From Candidatus Hydrogenedentota bacterium (lineage in GTDB: Bacteria > Hydrogenedentota > Hydrogenedentia > Hydrogenedentales > JAEUWI01), in contig JACPGE010000036.1 of assembly GCA_016182605.1 (NCBI GenBank), forward strand, positions 96,675 through 160,674: a stretch of 64,000 nt of DNA, read 5' to 3'. This document shows positions 36,763 to 45,400 of this stretch, piece by piece; the first letter of the stretch is position 1; each line of letters starts with the position of its first letter. A program made the position numbers and the translations under genes. The notes beneath the pieces are model-generated. The model did not search any database, was not told where the DNA came from, and worked only from the letters and a program-made list of their open reading frames with translations.

Positions 36763-38250
36763 ATGAGAATATCCATTGCGACGGGGCTCGCGTTGGCGGC
36801 CCTTTCCCTGCCGCCCTCTGCCCAACTGACGAGCCAGGACATCGAGAAGGCCGTGCGGGACACGGCGCCGCAGTACGCGCTCAGCGACCCCCTGGCCGCG
36901 AAGGAGGCGTCCCAGGAGAGCACGCTGGAGGACCAGACGGACCTGGCCATCACCGTCTACAACGCGAGCCGCGCCCTGGTGCGCGACCGGCGCGCGGTCA
37001 AATTGCAGGCGGGCGAGCACGCGCTGCGCTTCATGGATGTGGCCGAGAGCATCCTGCCGGAAACGGTGAGCCTGCAATCCCTCAGTGCCCCGGGAAAGCT
37101 GCACATCCTGGAGCAGAACTACGAGTTCGACCTGATGAGTCCGGAAAAGCTCATGGAGAAGTACGTGGGCAAAAAGGTCAAACTCATCAACCAGAACAAA
37201 GACCTGGACTTTGTCGAAAAGGAAGCAACGCTCCTCAGCGTGAACAATGGTCCGGTCTATGAAGTGGACGGCGCCATCTACCTCGGCCACCCCGGCAACG
37301 TGGTGCTGCCGTCGATTCCCGAAGAGCTGATCGCTAAGCCGACGCTGATCTGGCTGCTGAACAACGAGGTAACGGATCACGAAGTGGAAGCCACCTACAT
37401 TACCGGCGGCATCGATTGGAAGGCCGACTATGTGGTCACGCTTAACCGGGAAGAAACCGCGCTGAACCTGGAGGGCTGGGTGACGTTGAACAACCAGTCC
37501 GGCGCGACGTACCGCAACGCCGAGTTGAAGCTGGTGGCGGGCGAGGTGAACGTGGTGCAGGACCGGATGGATATGCCCCGGATGGCCAAGGCGGCCATGA
37601 TGGAGATGGCGGCAGGCGCACCCGCGATGGTTGAGGAAGCCTTTGGGGAATACCACCTCTATACGCTGCCGCGCCGCACGACGATCAAGCAGAATCAGAG
37701 CAAACAGGTGAGCCTGCTCACGGGGACGGATATCAAGGCGAACAAGATCTACGAGTACCGCGGCAATGTCTCGTACTATGCCCAGCGCATCCCCCAGGTG
37801 CAGGACAAGATAGATGTCTTCCTCAAGTTCCAGAACGAGGAGGCCAACCAGCTTGGCGTGCCCCTGCCCGCCGGGATCATGCGGGTTTACCAGCCGGACA
37901 GCAGCGGCGCGTTGCAGTTCTCCGGCGAGGACCGTCTGAACCACACGCCCAAAGACGAAGAAGTGCGGTTGCGCCTGGGCCAGGCCTTCGACGTGACGGG
38001 CGAGCGCGTGCAGACGAACTACAACCGCCTGAGCGACAATGTGCACGACGCCAGCTTTGAAATCACGCTGAAGAACCACAAGGAAACCGATATCACGGTC
38101 GATGTCGTGGAGCCCATGCCCGGCGACTGGGAAATGCGCGACAACAACCTGGAATACGAAAAGAAGGATGCCTTCACGGCCATCTTCCACGTGCCGGTGA
38201 AGGCCGATGGCGAGGCGGTGGTGAAGTACACCGTGCGGGTGACGTTTTAA
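36763..38250 (+). CDS. DUF4139 domain-containing exported protein
   Basis: The ATG 36763 follows AAGGAGAAG and begins a short hydrophobic leader (MRISIATGLALAALSLPPSA). The 495-aa protein has the DUF4139 pattern: DLAITVYNASRALVRDRRAV, LRFMDVAESILPETVSLQS, an inserted region with LINQNKDLDFVEKEA, and then WKADYVVTLN, LEGWVTLNNQSGATY. DUF4139 proteins are beta-rich and of unknown function, sometimes in envelope contexts. A strong terminator follows the stop. Confidence 0.85.
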   Translation: MRISIATGLALAALSLPPSAQLTSQDIEKAVRDTAPQYALSDPLAAKEASQESTLEDQTDLAITVYNASRALVRDRRAVKLQAGEHALRFMDVAESILPETVSLQSLSAPGKLHILEQNYEFDLMSPEKLMEKYVGKKVKLINQNKDLDFVEKEATLLSVNNGPVYEVDGAIYLGHPGNVVLPSIPEELIAKPTLIWLLNNEVTDHEVEATYITGGIDWKADYVVTLNREETALNLEGWVTLNNQSGATYRNAELKLVAGEVNVVQDRMDMPRMAKAAMMEMAAGAPAMVEEAFGEYHLYTLPRRTTIKQNQSKQVSLLTGTDIKANKIYEYRGNVSYYAQRIPQVQDKIDVFLKFQNEEANQLGVPLPAGIMRVYQPDSSGALQFSGEDRLNHTPKDEEVRLRLGQAFDVTGERVQTNYNRLSDNVHDASFEITLKNHKETDITVDVVEPMPGDWEMRDNNLEYEKKDAFTAIFHVPVKADGEAVVKYTVRVTF

Positions 38251-38266
38251 CCACTAGAAAATTCGG

Positions 38267-38311
38267 GCGCAGTCCCTTCACGCACGTGTGCGTGAGGGGA
38301 CTGCGCTTTTT
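38267..38311 (+). terminator. Rho-independent terminator after the DUF4139 gene
   Basis: GCGCAGTCCC and GGGGACTGCGC flank inner arms TCACGCA and TGTGCGTGA, forming a long, nearly perfect stem followed by TTTTT at 38307-38311. It starts 17 bases after the stop codon. Confidence 0.92.
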
Positions 38312-38908
38312 CGGGGCTGCCGTGAATTGGGGCGAACCCAGGCGGTGCCAAGCGTTGGGGCCAGGGACGATTGGGGCTCGGGGACAGCCACGAATGGCGC
38401 GAATTCTTGAGCATCAGTACGTATCCGGCATCGCACGAACCCAGCCACGACTCACCACGCGCATTCGAAAGGCACTCGAAATATGGAGTGCTGGCAGCTT
38501 GCTGCCGCTTTTCCCCAGCAAGCTCGCTTGCAAGGTATCCGGTCATATTGGCAATAAGGGGCAGCAAAGCACCACTTTTTGGGCCCCGGCCTATTGATGT
38601 AGTGCGTCTCGAAACGACGGCAGCAAGCTGCCTGATTGAAAGCGGTAGCAAGCTACCAGCACTCCAAAAAGGGGCTGACACCACACCGCAGGCCGAAAGT
38701 TGGCGCCAATCGGGACAGCCACTTTGCTCGCGGGGCTCGCGAAGATGACAGCCCCCTTCTCCGCCAAAAGGGCGGCTGTCCCTTGAGAAGATACGCCCGT
38801 CCCTGAACGCATCCGTCCGTTTGTATTCTTGCCTCCAATTCGGCACAATCGCAGGTGATTCCGTTGGCCCGGATCGGGGAAGCCTTGAATTCCTCTGGAG
38901 GCTGAAGC
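38312..38908. other. Repeat-rich intergenic region
   Basis: The region between the DUF4139 terminator and the Gfo/Idh/MocA gene has no gene. It carries a pair of inverted repeats 28 bp long (38485-38512 and 38638-38665), palindromes of the AGCAAGCT type, and copies of GGGACAGCC in direct (38381, 38712) and inverted (38774-38782) orientation. It looks like an accumulation of short palindromic repeats. Confidence 0.7.
38485..38665. repeat. REP-like inverted-repeat element
   Basis: The left arm GGAGTGCTGGCAGCTTGCTG continues into CCGCTTT and is mirrored by the right arm with only two internal differences (GGTAGCAAGCTACC in place of GGCAGCAAGCTGCC). Each arm contains its own palindrome centred on AGCTTGCT/AGCAAGCT, and another copy (GGCAGCAAGCTGCC, 38619-38632) lies inside. 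The interior includes CAGCAAGCTCGCTTGCAAGG. Confidence 0.75.
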
Positions 38909-40120
38909 ATGGACCGTTCTCGCAGGAGTTTCTTGAAGCGCACTGCCGTGGGCGCGTTGTGGGGCATCACCCTGGCGCAGGCGCAGGGCTACGCCCAGAA
39001 CAACACCATTCGCGTGGGGTGCATCGGCACGGGCGGCCGCTGCCGGCAGTTGATGGGCGTTCTACGGAATCTTCCCGGCGCTCAGATCGCCGCAGTATGC
39101 GACGTGTGGGACACCCACCTGGCGGAGGGGCTCAAGCTCGCGCCCGCGGGCGCCTACGCCACGAAGATGCACGACGAACTGCTCGCGCGGGCGGATATCG
39201 ACGCCGTGCTCATCGGCGCGCCGGATCATCTGCATGTGCCGCTGACGATCGACGCCTGCCACGCGGGCAAGGACATCTATGTCGAGAAGCCGCTGACGCA
39301 CCGTATCGAAGAGGGCGCTTCCGTGATTGCGGCGCAACGCGAAACGCAGCGCGTGGTGCAGGTGGGCATGCAGCAGCGCAGCATGCCCCATCTGATGGAG
39401 GCGCGCGAACTGGTGCGCGCGGGCAAACTGGGCGATGTGTTCAAAGTCCATCTCACGTGGAACCGCAATCAGGAGCGCGCACCGAAAGTACCGCTCGGGC
39501 TGGATCCGGCCACGGTGGAATGGAAGCGTTTTCTGGGCGGCGCGCCCGACCAGCCCTTTGACGAGTACCGCTTCCGCAATTGGCGTTTCTTCTGGGATTT
39601 CGGCGGCGGCATCTTCACCGATCTCATGGTGCACTTCATCGATGTGGCGCACTGGTTTCTGGAGGCGGGGCATCCTGCCATGGCGGGCAGCATTGGCACC
39701 CACATCACGATGAAGGACATCTGGGAAACGCCCGACACGGTGCAGACCCTGTTGCAGTATGAATCGCCGAATGTGCAGATCTATTTCGAGGGGACCTTCT
39801 CCAACGCGCGCAACGCGGCGATGATGGAGTACATGGGGACGAAAGCCACCTTGTATTGCGATCGCGGGCGCTATGAGTACCATCCGGAACGCGGCAACGA
39901 CGCGCCTTATCAGGAGCTGGTGCTGGGTTCGGGGCCGAAGGGCGCGGACTTTTTCGACGCGCCCAATGGCGAGTTGCTGCATCTGCAAAACTGGCTCGAT
40001 TGTATCCGCACGCGGGCGACGCCGAACGCGCCGGTGGAGGCGGGCGTGTTTGCGGCCGATGCGGCCCATCTGGCCAATCAATCCTTGCGCGAAGGCGCCA
40101 TGGCACGCTGGCCGGCCTGA
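38909..40120 (+). CDS. Tat-exported Gfo/Idh/MocA family oxidoreductase
   Basis: The ATG 38909 has GGAGG about 8 bases upstream and starts a twin-arginine signal (RRSFLKRTAVGALWGITLAQA). The 403-aa protein has the NAD(P)-binding motif IRVGCIGTGGRCRQL, the catalytic EKPLTH signature, and C-terminal GGGIFTDLMVHFIDVAHWF. Tat export implies it is folded with cofactor before transport to the periplasm. Such exported members are common in PVC-group bacteria and act on sugars; the substrate here is unknown. Confidence 0.93.
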   Translation: MDRSRRSFLKRTAVGALWGITLAQAQGYAQNNTIRVGCIGTGGRCRQLMGVLRNLPGAQIAAVCDVWDTHLAEGLKLAPAGAYATKMHDELLARADIDAVLIGAPDHLHVPLTIDACHAGKDIYVEKPLTHRIEEGASVIAAQRETQRVVQVGMQQRSMPHLMEARELVRAGKLGDVFKVHLTWNRNQERAPKVPLGLDPATVEWKRFLGGAPDQPFDEYRFRNWRFFWDFGGGIFTDLMVHFIDVAHWFLEAGHPAMAGSIGTHITMKDIWETPDTVQTLLQYESPNVQIYFEGTFSNARNAAMMEYMGTKATLYCDRGRYEYHPERGNDAPYQELVLGSGPKGADFFDAPNGELLHLQNWLDCIRTRATPNAPVEAGVFAADAAHLANQSLREGAMARWPA

Positions 40121-40145
40121 GCGCGGCAAGACGGGGGATTTACCG

Positions 40146-40814
40146 ATGAAGCACGTGTCGACAGCCACGATGCGCGAGGCGGATCGCCGGTGCATCGAGG
40201 ACTTGGGCATTCCCGGAGCGGTATTGATGAATAACGCGGGGCTCGCCGTCTTCGAGCAGATTCACTATGGGCCCGTGGGCGTGGTCTGCGGGAAGGGCAA
40301 CAATGGCGGGGACGGGTTTGTGGTGGCGCGTCTGGCGCTGGTGGCGGGGATGGACGTGCAGGTGGTGCTTGCCGCATCGCGTGACGAAGTGCGCGGGGAT
40401 GCGCTGACCTTTCTTCGCGCGTATGAGAATCTTGGGGGAACGCTTATCGCAGCGCCGGAGGCCGATGACGCCGCAGAACTGGTCGCTGGCATGCGGCACC
40501 GTGCCGTGCTCGTCGATGCGCTGCTGGGCACAGGGCTTACGGGCGAGGTGCGCGGCACTGCGCGGGCCGTAATCGAGGCGTGGCCCGACACCGCCACGAT
40601 TGCGGTGGACACGCCGTCCGGGCTTGACACGGATCGGGGCATCCCCCGCGGGTGCTGTGTCCGTGCGTCGCGGACGGTCACGTTTCAATGTGCCAAATTG
40701 GGCTTCGCGGAAGCCTCGGCCCAACCGTATACCGGCGAGGTCATCGTGGCCGATATCGGGATACCTCCCTGCTGCTTCGACGACGCGGCCTGGCAGCGGC
40801 TCCGCGAAGGCTAG
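40146..40814 (+). CDS. nnrE: NAD(P)H-hydrate epimerase (YjeF_N)
   Basis: ATG 40146 lies 7 bases after GGGGGA. The 222-aa protein matches the YjeF N-terminal domain: MREADRRCIEDLGIPGAVLMNNAG, VVCGKGNNGGDGFVVARLAL, VLVDALLGTGLTGEVRG, IAVDTPSGLDTD and VTFQCAKLGF. It epimerises damaged NAD(P)HX so that a dehydratase can repair it. The ADP-dependent dehydratase domain usually fused in bacteria is absent here and must be encoded elsewhere. It starts 26 bases after the oxidoreductase stop and leads a tight four-gene run. Confidence 0.92.
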   Translation: MKHVSTATMREADRRCIEDLGIPGAVLMNNAGLAVFEQIHYGPVGVVCGKGNNGGDGFVVARLALVAGMDVQVVLAASRDEVRGDALTFLRAYENLGGTLIAAPEADDAAELVAGMRHRAVLVDALLGTGLTGEVRGTARAVIEAWPDTATIAVDTPSGLDTDRGIPRGCCVRASRTVTFQCAKLGFAEASAQPYTGEVIVADIGIPPCCFDDAAWQRLREG

Positions 40815-40818
40815 CCCG

Positions 40819-41376
40819 ATGCGGGCCTTTCTGGCGATTGAACTGCCGGCACCGGTGCGCGAGGCCCTCTGGCGGGCTGCGGCCCCCTTGCGCGCCTCTG
40901 GGGTGGCGGCACGCTGGGTCACTGCGGATGCGCTACACCTCACCTTGCGCTTTTTCGGGGAACTGGAAGCCGGCCAGGCGGCCATGCTGCTTGCGGAATT
41001 GCGCGGCGCCTATGCCGGACAGGCCCCGCTGCGGTTGCGCCTGGAGGGGTGGGGCGTCTTCCCCAGTCTCCGGCGCCCGAGCGTGGTCTGGGCGGGGGTG
41101 GCCTGCGAGGAGGGCGATCTCATCGCGTTGCAGCGCCTGGCGGAGGCGTCGGCGCTGCGGGTGGGGCTGGCGCCCGAGTCAAAGCCCTTTCACCCGCATG
41201 TCACCCTGGGGCGCATCCGGAATCCATCGTGCGCGGCGGAGCTGCCTGCGCTGCTGGCGGCGTTGACGGCGCCCGAAACGGATGCATTTGAAGCGGGTCA
41301 TGTGTCATTATTGCAGAGTACCTTAACCCCGGGCGGCGCGATTCATGCGCCGTTGGCAGAGATCGAGCTGAAATGA
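40819..41376 (+). CDS. thpR: RNA 2',3'-cyclic phosphodiesterase ThpR
   Basis: The 185-aa protein of the 2H phosphoesterase family starts at ATG 40819, 4 bases after the nnrE stop. Its two H-x-T/S motifs are HLTLRFFGEL and HPHVTLGRI, and the N-terminus (MRAFLAIELPAPVREAL) is typical of ThpR/LigT. It opens 2',3'-cyclic phosphates on RNA and can ligate tRNA halves in vitro in relatives. Its stop overlaps the next start (ATGA). Confidence 0.92.
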   Translation: MRAFLAIELPAPVREALWRAAAPLRASGVAARWVTADALHLTLRFFGELEAGQAAMLLAELRGAYAGQAPLRLRLEGWGVFPSLRRPSVVWAGVACEEGDLIALQRLAEASALRVGLAPESKPFHPHVTLGRIRNPSCAAELPALLAALTAPETDAFEAGHVSLLQSTLTPGGAIHAPLAEIELK

Positions 41377-41651
41377 CCGGACAAGCGCAAGTGACCTTGG
41401 CCCAACTACTTTACATGAGCGTGGGAAGCAGTCTGCTCACGCTGTACATGATGGCCCTGCTGCTCCGCTGGCTGGCGCCCTATCTTGAGGTGAATCTGGC
41501 CTATGGCCACCTCAAGCTGGTGTCGCGCGCGACGGATCCGCCGATCGAATTGATTCGAAAGTTTTTGCCGCCCATGGGGATGATGGATTTCGCAGCGCCT
41601 GCCGCCGTGCTCGCTGTATGGATAGTGCGCATGGTGCTGTTCCGCCATTAA
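41373..41651 (+). CDS. yggT: YggT family membrane protein
   Basis: The 92-aa protein has two hydrophobic helices (SLLTLYMMALLLRWLAPYL; AAPAAVLAVWIVRMVL) around the YggT signature DPPIELIRKFLPPMGMMDF. YggT proteins sit in the inner membrane and are linked genetically to division and osmotic stress, without a defined mechanism. It is translationally coupled to thpR. Confidence 0.85.
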   Translation: MTGQAQVTLAQLLYMSVGSSLLTLYMMALLLRWLAPYLEVNLAYGHLKLVSRATDPPIELIRKFLPPMGMMDFAAPAAVLAVWIVRMVLFRH

Positions 41652-41732
41652 GAGGCCCGCGCTTTTTCGATGACGGCGCCTCGCCCAGGATCGCCGCGGA
41701 GCGGCGGACGAACGCCCCGGGGTGGCACACAC

Positions 41733-42395
41733 ATGACCACCGAAGACTACGAACAACTGCGGCGGCAGATGGTGCGCCAGCAACTGCGCGCCAATGGTGT
41801 GCACGATGAGCGCGTGCTTTCGGCCATGTACCGGGTGCCCCGCCATGAATTCATCCCGCCGGAATTGCGCGGCCACGCCTATGAGGACCGCCCCGTGCCG
41901 ATTGGCCAGGGCCAGACGATATCACAGCCCTTGATGGTGGGCCACATGACGCAATTGCTCGCATTGGAAGGCACGGAACGGGTGCTGGAGATCGGCACGG
42001 GATCGGGCTACCAGACGGCGATTCTGGCCTTGCTGGCGCAACACGTGGTCTCTGTGGAGCGCGTGGAAATACTCGCGGATCGTGCCCGCGCACTGCTGAT
42101 GCGGCTGGGAACGGGCAATGCCGCCGTATACGCGGGGGACGGCACCCTGGGGTGGCCCGGATGCGCACCGTACGACGCCATTCTGGTGACTGCGGGCGGG
42201 CCGCAAGTTCCCCCGGCACTCCAGGAGCAACTGGCCCCCGGGGGAAGGCTGGTGTGCCCCGTCGGCGAGCGGGATGTGCAGCAATTGATCGTGGTGCGCC
42301 GCACGGAGCGCGGGCTCACGCGGAGCATCGACATGAAATGTGTCTTCGTGCCGCTTATTGGAAACGCGGGCTGGCCCGATGAGCCGCCCGCGTAA
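41733..42395 (+). CDS. pcm: Protein-L-isoaspartate O-methyltransferase
   Basis: ATG 41733 (MTTEDYEQLRRQMVRQQL) is preferred over an upstream in-frame start at 41670. The 220-aa protein has RVPRHEFIPPELRGHAYED, QTISQPLMVGHMTQLL, the SAM-binding motif VLEIGTGSGYQTAIL and YDAILVTAGGPQVPPALQEQ. It repairs isoaspartyl residues in aged proteins. It ends the nnrE-thpR-yggT-pcm run, two members of which are damage-repair enzymes. Confidence 0.95.
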   Translation: MTTEDYEQLRRQMVRQQLRANGVHDERVLSAMYRVPRHEFIPPELRGHAYEDRPVPIGQGQTISQPLMVGHMTQLLALEGTERVLEIGTGSGYQTAILALLAQHVVSVERVEILADRARALLMRLGTGNAAVYAGDGTLGWPGCAPYDAILVTAGGPQVPPALQEQLAPGGRLVCPVGERDVQQLIVVRRTERGLTRSIDMKCVFVPLIGNAGWPDEPPA

Positions 42396-42419
42396 TCTTT
42401 GGAACGTGTTCCGGCCTGC

Positions 42420-45400
42420 TCAGCCGCGTTTGCGGCGGACGCCATACCCCCCGGCAAGCAGCGCCACCGTAAGCAGCGCCATCAAGGCCACGTCGCCCCC
42501 CACGGGTGCGGACGACGCATTGCCCGCGCAGGAGGCTCCGGGTTCTTTCACATTCTCGCCGGCCGGCATGGCGAGCACCACCGAAGCGATCTGACCCGGG
42601 TTCACGGTTACCGTGCTCGAAGTGAGCTTGTAGCCGCTGGCATTGGCCGAGGCCGTGTAGGTGCCGTCGGGCAGCGCGGGGAACGCATAGACGCCATCCA
42701 CATTCTCGCTGACCGGACCGAAGGCGGAGACGGCGAGACTGACACTGCCGGTGGTCACGCGCTTCTGGGTGCCGGCGTCCCAGCAGGTGCAGAAGAGCGA
42801 GGACGCCAGAATGGAGGATTCGATCGCGAACAGGATCGGTATGTACTCCGATTCGCCCTGGATCCGATCGCCCGCCTCGCCTTCGTCGCCCGTGCCCCAG
42901 TAGTTGTTCTGCATGCGTACTGCTTCTTCGCGCTCGTTAATCACCGCGGGACCATCGATGGTATTGAGGAAGCGGTTCCAGCCGCTCTCCGGACTGGTCT
43001 CGTCGCCGAGCGACTTGGCCGCCGCCGCTTTCTCCAGCGCCTTCTCCGCCGGCAGCGCACGAATGATGATCCCGGCGACCGCGAGGTTGCCGAACTCGCA
43101 GCGGCGGATGCGCGGAATGGCGTTGGCGATGTCGATACCGACGGCGAGACCGTCGAAAACGCACTCTTCGAAGACGGAGAACTCGACGGCCAGGCCATCG
43201 ACCAGCGCGCCGGTTGCCGCACGCAGGAAGTTGCCTTCGCCGTCCATGTTTTCGTCGTGGAAATTGACCTTCTTCACGGTCATCCGCACGTCATTCATAT
43301 CGAGAATGAACCCGGCCTCTGGCGGGGCGAGCAGCGTGAGGTTGACGAGGGCGCTGTCCTGCGCACCGGTAATCCTGCCCAGAATGCGGGCATCCGCGCC
43401 GGTGCCGCCCACCAGATGGATACGCGGATTCATGACGACATCTTCTTCATAAAGGCCCTCACGGAGCACGATCTGCGCCATCTGGCCCACGGGGCGGCTA
43501 ACGCGGGACAATGCATACCCAATGGTGCGCCACGGATTGGAGGGACCGCCATTGAACAACGAGTCTTCCCCATCGGGAGAGACAAAGTAGGTGCCTCCGG
43601 GACTGAAGGCATCGTTCGGACTGGAATTGGCAATAAACTCTTCGAGGTTGGTGAGGGTGTCCAGATCAAGATCGTCCCCAGCATCATCCAGCAAGGGATC
43701 CAGGCCGAAAAGCACTTCGAAGGAATCCGGCATGCCGTCGCCATCGCTGTCGATGTTTTCGTCGCTGGTGCCCAGCGCAAATTCCTCGCAACAGCTCAGG
43801 CCGTCGCCGTCTTCATCCGCGTCGGGATCGGTGCAGACGGTGTCACACTCGCCCTCGCCTTCGCCCTCGCCTTCCCCTTCGCCTTCCCCTTCTCCCCCAT
43901 CGGGGACCACGTTGGTGGTGGCGGAGGGGCCAACGGCGGGGGCCTGATTTCCGGCGTCATCCGCGGCAGTGCCCGCGGCCAGACTGATACTCAGGGTGCC
44001 CGTGCCGGAGATATCCGACAACGTTACCGTGCGTGTGGTGTTGCCACTGCCGCTCACGGCGATGGCGCCGCTTGCCGAGCCAGTGCTATTCAGGATCACC
44101 TGTGCCGGCGTGAGGCTCACACTGGTGGCGCCTGTAAAAGTGATTACGTATTCAATGGGCCCGAGCGTCGTCTCCGTGACGGACGGCGCGCCAATTGTCA
44201 CCGTGGGCGCTGTATTGTCCACCTGGAACGTGGTGGACGGTCCAGCCGCGCCGGCCAGGTTGCCCACGGCATCGGTGGCGGTACCCGCGGCGATGGCGAT
44301 ACCCAGGGCGCCGTCTCCGGTGATGCCGGAAACCGTCACGGTGCGCGTTCCCGTACCCGTGCCACTCACGGCGACGGCGCCGTTCGCAGTGCCGGTCTTG
44401 GAGATCGTGATATCGTCATTCGCGAGGGTCACGGCGCTGGCGCCGGTGTAGGCGATCGTGTACGAAACCGGGCCGCCTTGGGTGAGTGCCGCGGAAGGAG
44501 CGCCGATCGTCAGCGCCGGGGCTGTATTGTCCACCGCAAACGTGGTGGACGGACCGGATGCCGGCGCCGTGTTGCCCGCTGCATCGGTGGCCGTGGCCGC
44601 TGCGATGGAAATGCCCAGCGTGCCATCGCCGGAGATGCCGGAGATCGTCACCGTACGTGTGCTCGTGCCCGCGCCGCTCACGGCAACCGTGCCGTTTGCG
44701 GTGCCGGTCTTGTTCAGCGTGACATCCGCGTTCGCCAGGGACAGGGCGCTGGCTCCTGCGTAGGTGATGGTATAGGCGATCGGCCCCGACTTCGTGCTGG
44801 CTGCGGAGGGAGCGCCCACGGCCAGCGATGGCGCGGTGTTGTCCACGGTGAACAGCGTGGACGGACCCGAGGCGGCGGCGAGATTGCCCACGGCATCCGT
44901 TGCCGAACCCGAGGCCAGTGCAATGCCCAGGGCGCCGTCTCCGGTGATGCCGGAAATTGTGACTGTGCGCGTGCTCGTACCGGTGCCGCTGACGGCCACG
45001 ATCCCGTTCGCAGTGCCGGTCTTGTTCAGGGTCACATCGCCGTTCGCGAGGGTGACGGCGCTGGCCCCCGTATAGGTAATGGTGTAGGTGATCGGGCCAC
45101 CTTTGGTCAGTGTGGCCGATGGCGCGCCGATGGCGATGCCTGGCGCCGTATGGTCCACACTGAAGGTGCTGGAGGGACCCGCGGCGGAGGCGAGGTTGCC
45201 CGCCGTGTCTGCCGCGGTACCCGAGGCCAGCGAGATGCCCAGTGTACCATCGCCGGTAATGCCCGAGATCGTCACGGTGCGCGTGGCGGCGCCGGTCCCG
45301 CTGACCGCCACACTTCCGTTGGCGGTGCCGGTCTTGTTCAGGGTCACATCGCCGTTGGCGAGGGTAACTGCATTGGCGCCGGTATAGGAAATCGTGTAGG

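Noticed and set aside
36739..38190. Minus-strand frame of about 480 codons opposite the DUF4139 gene
   Set aside because: The plus strand has a good ribosome site, a recognised family and a terminator; the antisense frame has none of these.
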